This document shows, piece after piece, positions 28,756-42,525 of a stretch of 64,000 nt of DNA. The position numbers and the translations under genes are program-made. The stretch lies in assembly GCF_002850255.1 (NCBI RefSeq), contig NZ_CP022522.1, positions 2,231,125 through 2,295,124 of the forward strand, in the 5' to 3' direction. Positions within the stretch are counted from its first letter, which is position 1, and the number at the start of each line of letters is the position of its first letter. The notes below the pieces were generated by a model, which was given only the letters and a program-made list of their open reading frames with translations, searched no databases and was not told the DNA's origin. This DNA comes from Pseudoalteromonas sp. NC201. GTDB taxonomy: Bacteria; Pseudomonadota; Gammaproteobacteria; Enterobacterales; Alteromonadaceae.

Positions 28756-28772
28756 TGTTGATATTATCAACA
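28756..28772. promoter_or_regulatory. Palindrome upstream of asnB
   Basis: TGTTGATA-T-TATCAACA, a perfect 8-bp inverted repeat, lies 21 bp before the asnB start. A second inverted repeat, CTCATGG / CCATGAG, lies at 28720-28744. The first has the size of a dimeric repressor operator. No factor can be named. Confidence 0.4.
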
Positions 28773-28793
28773 CATAAATAGGAATGAGGAAAT

Positions 28794-30464
28794 ATGTGTT
28801 CAATTTTCGGCGTACTTGACATCAAGACCGATCCCCTTGCACTTCGAGAGCAAGCGATCGAAATGTCAAAAAAACTAAGACACCGTGGCCCCGACTGGTC
28901 AGGGGTATATTCAAGTGAAAAAGCCATCCTAGTTCATGAACGTTTGGCAATTGTCGGCGTTTCTAGCGGCGCACAACCATTATTTAACCCTGAAAAAACA
29001 CATATTTTGGCGGTAAATGGTGAAATTTATAATCATAAAGAGCTTGCAAAAGCACTGACCGTTCCATTTGAATTTCAAACAGAGTCAGACTGTGAAGTGA
29101 TCTTGGCGCTATACAAGCAAAAAGGCCCTGAGTTTTTAGATGATCTCAATGGAATTTTTGCATTTTGTTTGTACGATGAAACGGAAGATGCCTTTTTAAT
29201 TGGTCGTGATCATATCGGTATCATTCCACTTTACACTGGCCGTGATCAAAGCGGTAACCTCTATGTCGCCAGCGAAATGAAAGCGCTCACACCTATTTGT
29301 ACACAAATTGAAGAGTTTCCTCCTGGCCATTATTGGTATTCAAAAGAAGGGGGTCCAAGAGAGTATTACCAACGCGACTGGCAAGCGTTTAGTGCTGTAA
29401 AAGACAATGAGGCCAGCCCCGAAGCGGTTAAAAATGGGCTAGAAGCCGCAGTAAAACGCCAATTGATGTGCGATGTGCCATATGGAGTGTTGTTGTCTGG
29501 TGGTCTCGATTCTTCTGTGATTTCCGCTATCACACAAAAGTTCGCAGCAAAGCGTATCGAAGATGATGATGCTTCCGATGCTTGGTGGCCAAAACTTCAC
29601 TCATTTTCCATTGGCCTGGAAGGTTCACCCGATCTCGCTGCAGCACAAAAGGTAGCGGATAAAATCGGCACAGTTCACCATCCCATTCACTTTACCGTAC
29701 AACAAGGGATTGATGCCCTTAAAGAAGTGGTCTATCACCTAGAGACCTACGATGTCACAACCATTCGCGCTTCTACTCCTATGTACCTCATGGCACGCTA
29801 CATTAAAGCAATGGGCATTAAAATGGTGCTATCGGGTGAAGGGGCCGATGAACTATTTGGCGGCTATTTGTATTTCCACAAAGCACCAAATGCAGAGGAG
29901 TTTCACAATGAGCTAAACCGAAAGGTCTCGAAACTGCATATGTTTGATTGCTTACGTGCAAATAAGTCGATGGCAGCTTGGGGGGTTGAAGCACGTGTTC
30001 CCTTCTTAGATAAAGAATTTGTCGATATTGCCATGCGTACCAACCCAGACTACAAAATGTGTAAAGATGGCCGTATCGAAAAACACATTATCCGTGAGGC
30101 GTTTGATGGCTATTTACCCGATGACGTATTGTGGCGCCAAAAAGAGCAGTTTTCTGATGGCGTAGGCTATAGCTGGATCGATTCACTAAAAGAGTATGTC
30201 AGTCAGCAAGTGAGCGACTCGGATCTTGAAAACGCCCACTACCGCTATCCAATCAATACACCGGATAGCAAAGAAGCCTATTATTATCGCACCATTTTTG
30301 AGTCGCATTTCCCAGGAGAAGCGGCAGCTAAGTGTGTTCCTCACGGCAAGTCTGTGGCGTGTTCAACGCCCGAAGCGCTTGCTTGGGACGAGTCTTTCCA
30401 GCGCAATGCCGATCCATCAGGTCGCGCAGCAAGCTCACACAACGAAGCGTATAATCAAAAATAA
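28794..30464 (+). CDS. asnB: Asparagine synthase B (glutamine-hydrolysing)
   Basis: 556 residues, close to E. coli AsnB. The mature N-terminus begins with catalytic Cys2 (MCSIFG), followed by the glutaminase blocks RHRGPDWSG and AVNGEIYNH. The synthetase half has the pyrophosphate loop LLSGGLDSS and SGEGADELFGGY. It makes asparagine from aspartate, glutamine and ATP. GAGGAAAT precedes the ATG, palindromes lie upstream and a strong terminator follows. It is a single-gene unit. Confidence 0.95.
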   Translation: MCSIFGVLDIKTDPLALREQAIEMSKKLRHRGPDWSGVYSSEKAILVHERLAIVGVSSGAQPLFNPEKTHILAVNGEIYNHKELAKALTVPFEFQTESDCEVILALYKQKGPEFLDDLNGIFAFCLYDETEDAFLIGRDHIGIIPLYTGRDQSGNLYVASEMKALTPICTQIEEFPPGHYWYSKEGGPREYYQRDWQAFSAVKDNEASPEAVKNGLEAAVKRQLMCDVPYGVLLSGGLDSSVISAITQKFAAKRIEDDDASDAWWPKLHSFSIGLEGSPDLAAAQKVADKIGTVHHPIHFTVQQGIDALKEVVYHLETYDVTTIRASTPMYLMARYIKAMGIKMVLSGEGADELFGGYLYFHKAPNAEEFHNELNRKVSKLHMFDCLRANKSMAAWGVEARVPFLDKEFVDIAMRTNPDYKMCKDGRIEKHIIREAFDGYLPDDVLWRQKEQFSDGVGYSWIDSLKEYVSQQVSDSDLENAHYRYPINTPDSKEAYYYRTIFESHFPGEAAAKCVPHGKSVACSTPEALAWDESFQRNADPSGRAASSHNEAYNQK

Positions 30465-30471
30465 GAAAGTA

Positions 30472-30495
30472 AAAAAGGGACGCTCGTCCCTTTTT
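30472..30495. terminator. Bidirectional terminator between asnB and pssA
   Basis: AAAAAGGGA / TCCCTTTTT with a 6-nt loop between convergent genes; T runs on both strands let it serve both. Confidence 0.85.
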
Positions 30496-30516
30496 AAAAA
30501 ACTGACAGTGTTTGAA

Positions 30517-31842
30517 TTAAATAAAACGCTTGATAATAAAGTCGACTTTCACACGCTTAGCCTGGCCAAGAAGTTTTTTCACAGGTGCTGGATAATCCGC
30601 TAGTGTCTCGAGATCATCGTGGCTGTCGATGCGGCGACAATGTTTCAATATCTCTTGTTTTTCTAACTCGATTTGAGGCAACAATGCTTTATCGAGATCT
30701 TCTATTAGAATGCCATTTTCAATATCTAACCCCCATGCCCTTGGGTTGAGGTTATGACCACTCATTAAATGCGTATCGCCATCTTTGCTCACTCCCTTCA
30801 AGTGAAACGAGTTGTTGCCATCTTGCCACAGATACACATCCAACAATCCGGCAGTTATGAAGCGGCGTTGCGACTTGATAAATTTATACAAAATGGTTTC
30901 GTACAAATACGGAAGCGCTCCAATTCGGCTAAATGGCTGCTCTGGACTGATATAGAAATCATTTGCCGTTTTATCCCCCACCACTATTGTCACCTTTTTA
31001 CCTGTTTTCAGTAAACGACGTAATGAGCGAAGTAAAGGAGCCGGAAAATTGAAGTAAGGGGTGTAAAGCACTAACTCTTGTTCAGTGGTATCGAAAAGCG
31101 CCTTAATAAGACGGTTTAGCTTATTAGTTCTACGACCAAAACCTAAAAATGGACGAACCGTAAGACCTTCTCGACTGTTCGCCTTTGAAATATCATAACT
31201 GGCCTTTTTCAACTGTTTCATCAGCTGTTTTTGCTCAGTACGAATGTCGAGTAAAGTAGGTAATGGACGGATGTCGAGTCTAGGTACTGCGTCAGACGCT
31301 ATCAGCACTTGATCGGTAAAGTGGCAAAAGCTATCCGCGAGCTGTGCTTGTTTAATCACAAAATAGCGGTCTAGACGGTATTTTTCATCATGATGCAAAT
31401 AGACATTATTTAAACTAGCACCGCTATAAAGCAGGATATCGTCAATAACAAAGCCTTTTAAATGCAACACGCCAAAAAGTTCTTTTGCTTTTACCGGCAC
31501 ACCATACACTTCAACTTGAGTGTCCAGTTGCTCTTTTAAATCACAATATAGCTTGGCGTTGCCTTCTGACTTTTCAGCGCCAATGAGGCCGCGTTGCGCA
31601 CGGTGAAAATCAACCAACACTTTTACCGTTAAGTCTGGATTTTGCTGTGCAGCCTCGTGCAATGCGTGCAATATCTCACGACCCGCCTCATCATCTTGTA
31701 AATAAAGTGCGGTGATATAAATACGCGTTTTTGCCTGTGAGATCAGTTGTAAAAGTGTCTGATGATATTGCTTAGCATCAGTTAACACCTCACAATCTTG
31801 TGCACTTAACCCGAAGCCTGGGGTATTCTGCCAAAATGCCAT
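30517..31842 (-). CDS. pssA: CDP-diacylglycerol-serine O-phosphatidyltransferase
   Basis: 441 residues from ATG 31842, chosen for AAAAGG 5 bp upstream; an in-frame TTG at 31881 lacks a site. Phospholipase D superfamily, same length class as E. coli PssA (451). Seen: two HxK motifs, HLKGFVIDD and HLKGVSKDG, plus VLVDFHRAQRG, VGDKTANDFYI and NLNPRAWGLDIEN, all shared with PssA. It makes phosphatidylserine, the precursor of phosphatidylethanolamine, at the inner membrane surface. Confidence 0.93.
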   Translation of the reverse strand: MAFWQNTPGFGLSAQDCEVLTDAKQYHQTLLQLISQAKTRIYITALYLQDDEAGREILHALHEAAQQNPDLTVKVLVDFHRAQRGLIGAEKSEGNAKLYCDLKEQLDTQVEVYGVPVKAKELFGVLHLKGFVIDDILLYSGASLNNVYLHHDEKYRLDRYFVIKQAQLADSFCHFTDQVLIASDAVPRLDIRPLPTLLDIRTEQKQLMKQLKKASYDISKANSREGLTVRPFLGFGRRTNKLNRLIKALFDTTEQELVLYTPYFNFPAPLLRSLRRLLKTGKKVTIVVGDKTANDFYISPEQPFSRIGALPYLYETILYKFIKSQRRFITAGLLDVYLWQDGNNSFHLKGVSKDGDTHLMSGHNLNPRAWGLDIENGILIEDLDKALLPQIELEKQEILKHCRRIDSHDDLETLADYPAPVKKLLGQAKRVKVDFIIKRFI

Positions 31843-32119
31843 ATGTACCTTTTCAATTAGGCTATCAACTCTTGATAGCAAAACAAAATTCTCTAAAACA
31901 TATCAAAAAAAAAACCTGAGGTCATGAAATACTGCTGTTTTTTGCTAGTCCCGAACAAGATTGCTCAATCTGTAGTCGATTTAAAACAAAACAGTACAAA
32001 TTTTTTGACAACTTGCCAATTTATACCAAATCAGATTACGGTTTTTTATTTACTTCCCTATTGAATTACATAGAATCGAACAAACTTTTGCTTAATAGCA
32101 TTTTTTAGAATTTAGTTAG

Positions 32120-33082
<963 letters not shown>

Positions 33083-33171
33083 TAGATAAATGGGTCGGTC
33101 TAGACTGGCCCTCTTCCCTCCTTGCCTTAATTTGCTATATTGAAATAAATAACAATCTTGTAGTTTGTTCA

Positions 33172-33888
33172 ATGATCCAACAACTGTTCCATCTCGCCCG
33201 CGATGACTTTCGCTTTCCGCCAAATCACTATGCCTTGTCTGAACCAGATGGACTGCTTGCCATTGGCGGGGGTTTACAGGTAAAACGACTGAAAAACGCT
33301 TATGCCAATGGGATCTTTCCTTGGTTTAATGAAGGTGAGCCAATCATGTGGTGGAGCCCAAGCGAACGCGGGATCTTGGAGCTTCAAGATTTTCATTGTG
33401 GTAAAACGCTAAGGAAAGCCCAACGCAAACTCAGTCCGACCGTCACAATCAATACCGCCTTTTCACAAGTGATTCAAGCTTGTAGAAATCAACGAATGGC
33501 CGCTGAAGGAACTTGGATCACGAATGCGATGTTGGCTGCGTATCAGCAAGCGCACATTCAGGGATTAGCACATAGTGTGGAGGTATGGGATAAAGGCAAC
33601 CTCGTTGGCGGGCTCTATGGCATCATGCAGTCCGGTGTATTTTGTGGTGAATCTATGTTCCACACCTTACCTAATACGTCCAAAATGGCGATGTGGGCAC
33701 TGGTTAATTGGCTCAAAGCCCATCAAGCACATTTTATTGATTGCCAACTCGAAAATCCTTATTTAACAAGTTTGGGATTAAAAGTTGTACCAAGGAGCGA
33801 GTTTTTGACTAGACTTAGATTGGCGGATCGATTTGAGATCCCATCATCAATGTGGCAGCCTCAGGAGTTGAAAGCTATCTATGAATGA
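33172..33888 (+). CDS. aat: Leucyl/phenylalanyl-tRNA-protein transferase
   Basis: 238 residues. Seen: FRFPP and EPDGLLAIGG near the start, NGIFPWFNEGEPIMWWSPSERG, and GGLYGIMQSGVFCGESMF, all family blocks. It adds Leu or Phe from tRNA to proteins with N-terminal Arg or Lys, marking them for ClpS-ClpAP. It overlaps bpt by 8 bp, and clpA/clpS lie 2 kb downstream, so the whole degradation route sits together. Confidence 0.96.
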   Translation: MIQQLFHLARDDFRFPPNHYALSEPDGLLAIGGGLQVKRLKNAYANGIFPWFNEGEPIMWWSPSERGILELQDFHCGKTLRKAQRKLSPTVTINTAFSQVIQACRNQRMAAEGTWITNAMLAAYQQAHIQGLAHSVEVWDKGNLVGGLYGIMQSGVFCGESMFHTLPNTSKMAMWALVNWLKAHQAHFIDCQLENPYLTSLGLKVVPRSEFLTRLRLADRFEIPSSMWQPQELKAIYE

Positions 33889-34609
33889 ACACTTTCCTTC
33901 TAAAATCGGACTGAGCCAACAATTTAGTTGTAGTTATTTACCTGAGCAGAAGGAACAGTTACTGGTCATTCTAGACCCAAATTGTTACAGCCCAGATAGA
34001 TTTGAACAATTGTTAGCATTAGGGTTTCGCCGCAGTGGAGACCAGATTTATCGTCCGCACTGTCCCGCATGCTCAGCTTGTCAATCAGTAAGAGTATTAA
34101 CTCAAGAATTTAAACCGAGTAAATCTCAAAAGCGCAAACGTAATAAATTAAAACAAGATTATCAGCTTATTATTAGCCATCAGGAGCGGCCTGAATACTA
34201 TCCGTTATACGAGAAATATATCAGTCTACGCCACAGCGATGGCTCTATGTACCCGCCTAACCGTCTCCAGTACGAAAGCTTCTTATTTTGTCGTTGGATG
34301 AACATCGTCTTTATCGAGCTATGGCACAAAGATAAATTAATTGCAGTGGCGGTCACAGATTCAATGCCTTATTCATTATCTGCTATTTACACCTTTTTCG
34401 ATCCTGAGTATGAATCACTAAGTATCGGTACTATCATGATCATGGCTCAATTAGAACAGGCGGCGAAACAGAATAAACCGTACTTGTACTTAGGTTATCA
34501 AATCGACGAATGTAAAAAAATGCGTTACAAAACCCAATTTATTCCAGCACAAAAGTTAGTTAAAGATATTTGGCAAGATATTGATCCCGCTCCCCCCGCA
34601 ATCTTGTGA
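33881..34609 (+). CDS. bpt: Aspartate/glutamate leucyltransferase
   Basis: 242 residues, Bpt type of the arginyl-tRNA-protein transferase family. Seen: the N-terminal Cys-rich block HCPACSACQSVRV, FKPSKSQKRKRNK, and YLGYQIDECKKMRYK near the C-terminus. It adds Leu to N-terminal Asp or Glu, complementing Aat in the bacterial N-degron pathway. The start overlaps the aat stop, so the two are translationally coupled. Confidence 0.93.
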   Translation: MNEHFPSKIGLSQQFSCSYLPEQKEQLLVILDPNCYSPDRFEQLLALGFRRSGDQIYRPHCPACSACQSVRVLTQEFKPSKSQKRKRNKLKQDYQLIISHQERPEYYPLYEKYISLRHSDGSMYPPNRLQYESFLFCRWMNIVFIELWHKDKLIAVAVTDSMPYSLSAIYTFFDPEYESLSIGTIMIMAQLEQAAKQNKPYLYLGYQIDECKKMRYKTQFIPAQKLVKDIWQDIDPAPPAIL

Positions 34610-34618
34610 TTAGTGCTT

Positions 34619-34656
34619 AGTATTCCTGCATGCTTAAGCTCAAATGCAGGAATACT

Positions 34657-34665
<9 letters not shown>
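34619..34665 (+). terminator. Terminator after bpt
   Basis: AGTATTCCTGCAT / ATGCAGGAATACT, a perfect 13-bp stem with a 12-nt loop, followed by TCTCCTTTT. Confidence 0.7.
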
Positions 34666-35384
<719 letters not shown>

Positions 35385-35387
<3 letters not shown>

Positions 35388-35405
35388 GTCTTCCGTGCTC
35401 GTTAA
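35385..35405 (+). CDS. Six-codon mini-ORF at start of repeat copy 2
   Basis: ATG followed by the last codons of infA and its TAA, encoding MVFRAR. AAAGGGAG lies 4 bp before the ATG, a near-ideal ribosome site. It arose where the repeat unit joins the copied infA tail. Upstream lies the copy 1 terminator, so it is translated only on read-through transcripts. Whether it is used is unknown. Confidence 0.3.
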
Positions 35406-35657
35406 TCTGCGTGTGTAGATTTATACTAAGTTGATGCCGTAAACTCGTTGATACCCAAGCGACTTCAACATACTGATGTTACTTAGGTATACCAAGTTCA
35501 TTCAAGCAATTAGTATACACGAACGACTAACGCTGAGTTTAAAAGACGGTAATGCCGCATCAAACTCAGTGATAACAAAAAGCCCAGCTATTCTGGGCTT
35601 TTTGTCGTTTGGGTTTATTATCTAGCCCTAACCTCAGCGTTCAAAGGGAGCACCATG
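35388..35657 (+). repeat. Tandem repeat unit, copy 2
   Basis: 270 bp, differing from copy 1 by a few bases including one insertion (TCTAGCCC for TCTACCC). It carries the same inverted repeats and a terminator at 35577-35604. Confidence 0.92.
35577..35604 (+). terminator. Intrinsic terminator, repeat copy 2
   Basis: Same GCCCAG / CTGGGC stem and T run as copy 1. Confidence 0.8.
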
Positions 35658-35675
35658 GTCTTCCGTGCTCGTTAA
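35655..35675 (+). CDS. Six-codon mini-ORF at start of repeat copy 3
   Basis: Second copy of the MVFRAR frame, again with AAAGGGAG 4 bp upstream. Both copies are identical through the ribosome site and the coding part. Confidence 0.3.
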   Translation: MVFRAR

Positions 35676-35873
35676 TCTGCGTGTGTAGATTTATACTAGG
35701 TTGATGCCGTAAACTCGTTGATACCCAAGCGATTTCAACATACTGATGTTACTTAGGTATACCAAGTTCATTCAAGCAATTAGTATACACGAACGACTAA
35801 CACTGAGTTTAAAAGACGGTAATGCCGCATCAAACTGAGTGATAACAAAAAGCCCAGCAGTACTGGGCTTTTA
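35658..35873 (+). repeat. Tandem repeat unit, copy 3 (partial)
   Basis: About 216 bp, the most diverged copy: AAACTGAG breaks one pair of the second inverted repeat and the terminator loop is CAGTA. It lacks the tail that links copies 1 and 2, and ends next to clpA. Confidence 0.9.
35847..35873. terminator. Terminator between infA and clpA, repeat copy 3
   Basis: AAAAGCCCAG / CTGGGCTTTT, symmetric A and T runs, so it can end infA read-through and clpA transcripts alike. Confidence 0.8.
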
Positions 35874-35891
35874 TCCTATAGTTCAAAGGTC

Positions 35892-38156
35892 TTATGCTGA
35901 CACCGCTTCCGTTTGGTAATCAAAGGACAACTTGTTGTCTTTCACTGTGACTTTTACCGTCCCACCATCAGACAAATGACCAAACAAGATTTCATTGGCA
36001 AGAGGCTTTTTCAAGTTGTCCTGAATAACCCTCGCCATTGGACGAGCCCCCATTGCCTTGTCGTAACCAAGATCTGCCAGCCAATCTCGTGCTTGCGCCG
36101 TAAGTTCCAGATTAACAGACTTCTTATCAAGCTGCGCTTGCAATTCAACAATGAATTTATCAACAACTTGCAAGATAACTTCTTTCTCTAGGTGGTTGAA
36201 CCAAATGATGTTATCCAAGCGGTTTCTAAACTCTGGTGTGAACACCTTATTGATTTCTACCATGGCATCATGAGAGTAGTCTTGCTGCTGGAATCCAATC
36301 GATTGACGAACAGTCTCTTGCACACCCGCATTTGTTGTCATCACCAAAACAATGTTTCTAAAGTCTGCCTTACGACCATTGTTGTCTGTTAGCGTACCAT
36401 GATCCATAACCTGCAATAGAATGTTGTAGATGTCTGGGTGTGCTTTCTCTATTTCATCGAGCAACACCACTGCATGAGGATGCTTGATTGCAGCCTCGGT
36501 CAACAGTCCACCCTGCTCAAAGCCAACATATCCCGGAGGCGCACCAATTAGGCGGCTAACGGCATGGCGCTCAGAGTACTCAGACATATCGAAGCGAATA
36601 AACTCTATGCCCATACACTTAGCAAGTTGCTTGGTTACTTCGGTTTTACCAACCCCAGTAGGACCTGCAAACAAGAATGAACCTACAGGCTTGTCTTCAT
36701 TAGCAAGACCTGAGCGTGATAAGCGAATTGCTGATGTTAACGCGTCAATCGACTCATCTTGGCCAAACACCAACATCTTTAAGTTACGATCAAGATTCTT
36801 AAGCGTTTCTTTATCACTAGATGATACGCTTTGCTGTGGAATACGCGCCATTTTAGACACAATAGCTTCAATGTCCGACACATTAATCGTTTTCTTCCGT
36901 CTTGAAGTTGGCTGTAGCCTTTGACTTGCACCCGCTTCATCAATGACATCGATTGCTTTGTCAGGCAAATGACGCTCATTAATATATTTAGCGCTCAGCT
37001 CAGCTGCCGCTTTTAACGCTTTTTGCGTGTAACGAATACCGTGGTGCTCTTCATAACGCTCTTTCAAGCCATGTAAGATCTTCGTGGTATCTTCAACACT
37101 TGGTTCAACCACGTCGATTTTCTGGAAGCGGCGCACTAATGCTCTGTCTTTCTCAAAAATATTCTTGAATTCAGAATATGTGGTCGAACCCATACAGCGA
37201 AGCTGTCCACTCGATAACAGTGGCTTAATTAGATTAGATGCGTCCATCACACCACCTGAAGCAGCGCCAGCGCCGATAATGGTATGGATTTCGTCAATAA
37301 ATAATATCGCATGAGGCTTTGACTGAAGTTCTTTCAGTAGCGCTTTAAAACGTTTCTCAAAGTCACCGCGATATTTTGTACCCGCAAGTAATGCTCCCAT
37401 ATCCAGTGAGTAAACCACAGCGTCAGCAATTACATCAGGTACCTGATTATTGACGATCCGATAAGCTAAACCTTCAGCAATCGCGGTTTTACCAACCCCC
37501 GCTTCACCAACGAGTAACGGGTTATTTTTCTTACGACGGCACAGCACCTGAACCGTACGCTCAACTTCCTCATCACGACCAACCAACGGATCAATACGTC
37601 CAGATTCCGCTTGAATATTTAGATTAGAAGTGAAATTTTCCAGCTTGGTTTTCTCTTCCTGTTGCATTTCACCGCTATCGTCTTGCATCTCTTCATGATC
37701 GTCTCGCTCGTGATCATCTTCAATTTTAGAGATACCGTGACTAATGAAATTAACAATATCTAGACGACTAACGTCGGCTTTCTTAAGTAAATAAACAGCT
37801 TGGCTTTCTTGCTCAGAAAAAATCGCGACAAGCACGTTTACCCCTGTTACTTCTGAGCGACCAGATGATTGAACATGGAATACAGCGCGTTGTAATACAC
37901 GCTGAAAACCAAGTGTTGGTTGTGTTTCTCTGTCTTCCTCTAAATCAGGAATAACAGGCGTTGTTTCATCAATAAACTCTGATAACTCGCGCTTCAAGGT
38001 ATCCATATCGACACCACAGGCATCAAGCGCCTCACTAGCAGAGGGGTTATCGATCAATGCAAGTAATAAATGCTCAACCGTCATAAATTCATGACGGCGA
38101 GAACGGGCCTCGCGAAACGCGGCGTTAAGAGTAAGTTCTAAGTCTTTGTTTAGCAT
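35892..38156 (-). CDS. clpA: ATP-dependent Clp protease ATP-binding subunit ClpA
   Basis: 754 residues from ATG 38156 (GGGGG upstream); E. coli ClpA has 758. Order: Clp N-domain (to about 145), an acidic linker rich in Asp/Glu, first AAA+ module with GEAGVGKTA, second with GPTGVGKTEV, and a C-terminal D2-small domain. It unfolds substrates, including N-degron proteins handed over by ClpS, and feeds them to ClpP. clpS lies 28 bp upstream on the same strand. Confidence 0.96.
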   Translation of the reverse strand: MLNKDLELTLNAAFREARSRRHEFMTVEHLLLALIDNPSASEALDACGVDMDTLKRELSEFIDETTPVIPDLEEDRETQPTLGFQRVLQRAVFHVQSSGRSEVTGVNVLVAIFSEQESQAVYLLKKADVSRLDIVNFISHGISKIEDDHERDDHEEMQDDSGEMQQEEKTKLENFTSNLNIQAESGRIDPLVGRDEEVERTVQVLCRRKKNNPLLVGEAGVGKTAIAEGLAYRIVNNQVPDVIADAVVYSLDMGALLAGTKYRGDFEKRFKALLKELQSKPHAILFIDEIHTIIGAGAASGGVMDASNLIKPLLSSGQLRCMGSTTYSEFKNIFEKDRALVRRFQKIDVVEPSVEDTTKILHGLKERYEEHHGIRYTQKALKAAAELSAKYINERHLPDKAIDVIDEAGASQRLQPTSRRKKTINVSDIEAIVSKMARIPQQSVSSSDKETLKNLDRNLKMLVFGQDESIDALTSAIRLSRSGLANEDKPVGSFLFAGPTGVGKTEVTKQLAKCMGIEFIRFDMSEYSERHAVSRLIGAPPGYVGFEQGGLLTEAAIKHPHAVVLLDEIEKAHPDIYNILLQVMDHGTLTDNNGRKADFRNIVLVMTTNAGVQETVRQSIGFQQQDYSHDAMVEINKVFTPEFRNRLDNIIWFNHLEKEVILQVVDKFIVELQAQLDKKSVNLELTAQARDWLADLGYDKAMGARPMARVIQDNLKKPLANEILFGHLSDGGTVKVTVKDNKLSFDYQTEAVSA

Positions 38157-38184
38157 TGGCAACCCCCAACAAGAAATTTATAGG

Positions 38185-38502
38185 TTATTCCTGCTCACAA
38201 CTACAGAGCAGCGGGTGCTCGTTGTCACGAGCATATCGGTTTACCTGCTCAGCCTTGGTATGGGCTATGTCAGCAGGGTATACTCCACATACCGCTTTTC
38301 CCTTGTGATGCACTTCAAGCATCACCTCAGTTGCTCTCTCGCTATCCATATTGAAGAATGTCGTCAATACCTCGACAACAAAATCCATGGGCGTGTAATC
38401 ATCATTGTTTAAAATCACTTTATATTTTCGCGGCGGTTGAAGCTGCTGCTTCTGTTCCTCGCGAACGGCGTCCAATACACCCGAATCTTTTGTCCCACTC
38501 AT
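38185..38502 (-). CDS. clpS: ClpS adaptor protein
   Basis: 105 residues. Seen: [15 protein letters not shown], the N-end-binding block, then VLTTFF and [15 protein letters not shown]. It recognises N-terminal Leu, Phe, Trp or Tyr and delivers the protein to ClpA. It forms an operon with clpA and is divergent from cspD, as in E. coli. Confidence 0.96.
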   Translation of the reverse strand: MSGTKDSGVLDAVREEQKQQLQPPRKYKVILNNDDYTPMDFVVEVLTTFFNMDSERATEVMLEVHHKGKAVCGVYPADIAHTKAEQVNRYARDNEHPLLCSCEQE

Positions 38503-38701
38503 AATAAATATAGTCTTGTCTTATATACTCAAGCAAATAGATTTGAGAAATAAATAAAATGTTAAAAAAAAGAGCAAAAAACTTGACTGCTTGCTCATAT
38601 AAACTACAGTCTTACATGACTGTCTAATCTATGGGCAGTTTAGCAAAATTAAAAGAGTAGATTAACATTAATTTAGTCAACTTATAGAAGGATGTAGAAG
38701 T

Positions 38702-38920
38702 ATGGCTTGCGGAAAAGTCAAATGGTTCAATAACGCCAAAGGGTTTGGTTTCATCGTAGAAGACGGCAGTGACGAAGATATCTTTGCTCATTACTCAACG
38801 ATTGTAATGGATGGATACAAGACGCTTAAAGCTGGTCAGGATGTATCATTCGAGCTACAACAAGGACCTAAGGGTCTACACGCAACCAACATCGCTCCAA
38901 TTACGGAAGATGTTGTTTAA
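38702..38920 (+). CDS. cspD: Cold shock-like protein CspD
   Basis: 72 residues, single cold-shock domain with the RNA-binding motifs KWFNNAKGFGFI and DIFAHYS. Divergent from clpS, the position of E. coli cspD, a stationary-phase inhibitor of replication. GAAGGATG precedes the ATG. Confidence 0.92.
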   Translation: MACGKVKWFNNAKGFGFIVEDGSDEDIFAHYSTIVMDGYKTLKAGQDVSFELQQGPKGLHATNIAPITEDVV

Positions 38921-41631
<2,711 letters not shown>

Positions 41632-41647
41632 TCTTCGGATAACAGTC

Positions 41648-41674
41648 AAAAAGCGGCCTGAGGGTCGCTTTTTT
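41648..41674 (+). terminator. Terminator after icd
   Basis: AAAAAGCG-GCC / GG-T-CGCTTTTT stem with a short loop and T run. Confidence 0.8.
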
Positions 41675-41742
41675 GCTTGCAGGCGACACTCAGGAGCAAT
41701 TGCGCTAAAATGCCATTTTTCGTGAACCTTAGGAATGCGGCG

Positions 41743-42411
41743 ATGAACACAAGTAGTAGAGCCAATACAAATAACAAAAGAAAATCACATGCTAATAAGC
41801 CCGCATTCTCTAGACACAACACAGCACGGAAAAAGCCAATAACTAATCGGCTGTCAAAACCCGCCCTACCGCCAGAGCAAGTAAAAGTCGTTCTATTTAA
41901 TAAGCCTTTTGATGTTTTGTGTCAGTTTACTGATGATCAAAATCGTCAAACATTGGCTGATTTTATTGATATCAAAGATGTGTATGCTGCAGGTCGCTTG
42001 GATAGAGATAGTGAGGGGTTATTGCTACTTACCAACTGCGGAAAATTACAAAACACCCTGACTTCTCCTAAAAAATCGACATATAAAACCTACTGGGTTC
42101 AGGTCGAAGGAGAGCCAAGTAGCGAATGCCTAAACGCGCTAAGAAACGGTGTAGAACTAAAAGATGGTCCAACTTTACCTGCCAAAGTGGAAGTAATAAC
42201 CGAGCCCAATGTTTGGCCGCGTAACCCGCCGATAAGAGAACGCAAAAATATCCCAACAACCTGGCTTTCTATCTCCATCAAAGAAGGACGTAATAGACAA
42301 GTTCGTCGTATGACGGCGCATATTGGTCATCCCACGCTTCGACTTATTCGCGCACAAATAGGCAAATATAGTCTGGGCGATCTTAAAAACGGTGAATATC
42401 GAGTGCTTTAG
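41743..42411 (+). CDS. rluE: 23S rRNA pseudouridine synthase, RluE type
   Basis: 222 residues from ATG 41743 with AGGA 8 bp upstream. After a basic N-terminal tail of about 45 residues comes the RsuA/RluB/E/F catalytic domain: [11 protein letters not shown], the catalytic-Asp motif [15 protein letters not shown], and [10 protein letters not shown]. No S4 domain is visible, as in E. coli RluE (U2457). Subfamily by length, missing S4 domain and closeness to mnmA and icd. Confidence 0.85.
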   Translation: MNTSSRANTNNKRKSHANKPAFSRHNTARKKPITNRLSKPALPPEQVKVVLFNKPFDVLCQFTDDQNRQTLADFIDIKDVYAAGRLDRDSEGLLLLTNCGKLQNTLTSPKKSTYKTYWVQVEGEPSSECLNALRNGVELKDGPTLPAKVEVITEPNVWPRNPPIRERKNIPTTWLSISIKEGRNRQVRRMTAHIGHPTLRLIRAQIGKYSLGDLKNGEYRVL

Positions 42412-42525
42412 CATTTCCTACTAGGACTTTTCTCCTGCGCTTGAACGCCTCACGGACGTGCAATTTAAAGAGATTTGAGTATAATAAGCGCTTTCTATCT
42501 GAGCATTAAGATTAATAGCGAAATT

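Noticed and set aside
28794..30464. asnB as part of a biosynthetic cluster
   Set aside because: It is flanked by its own leader and terminator, far from the PTM operon, and matches housekeeping AsnB in length and motifs.
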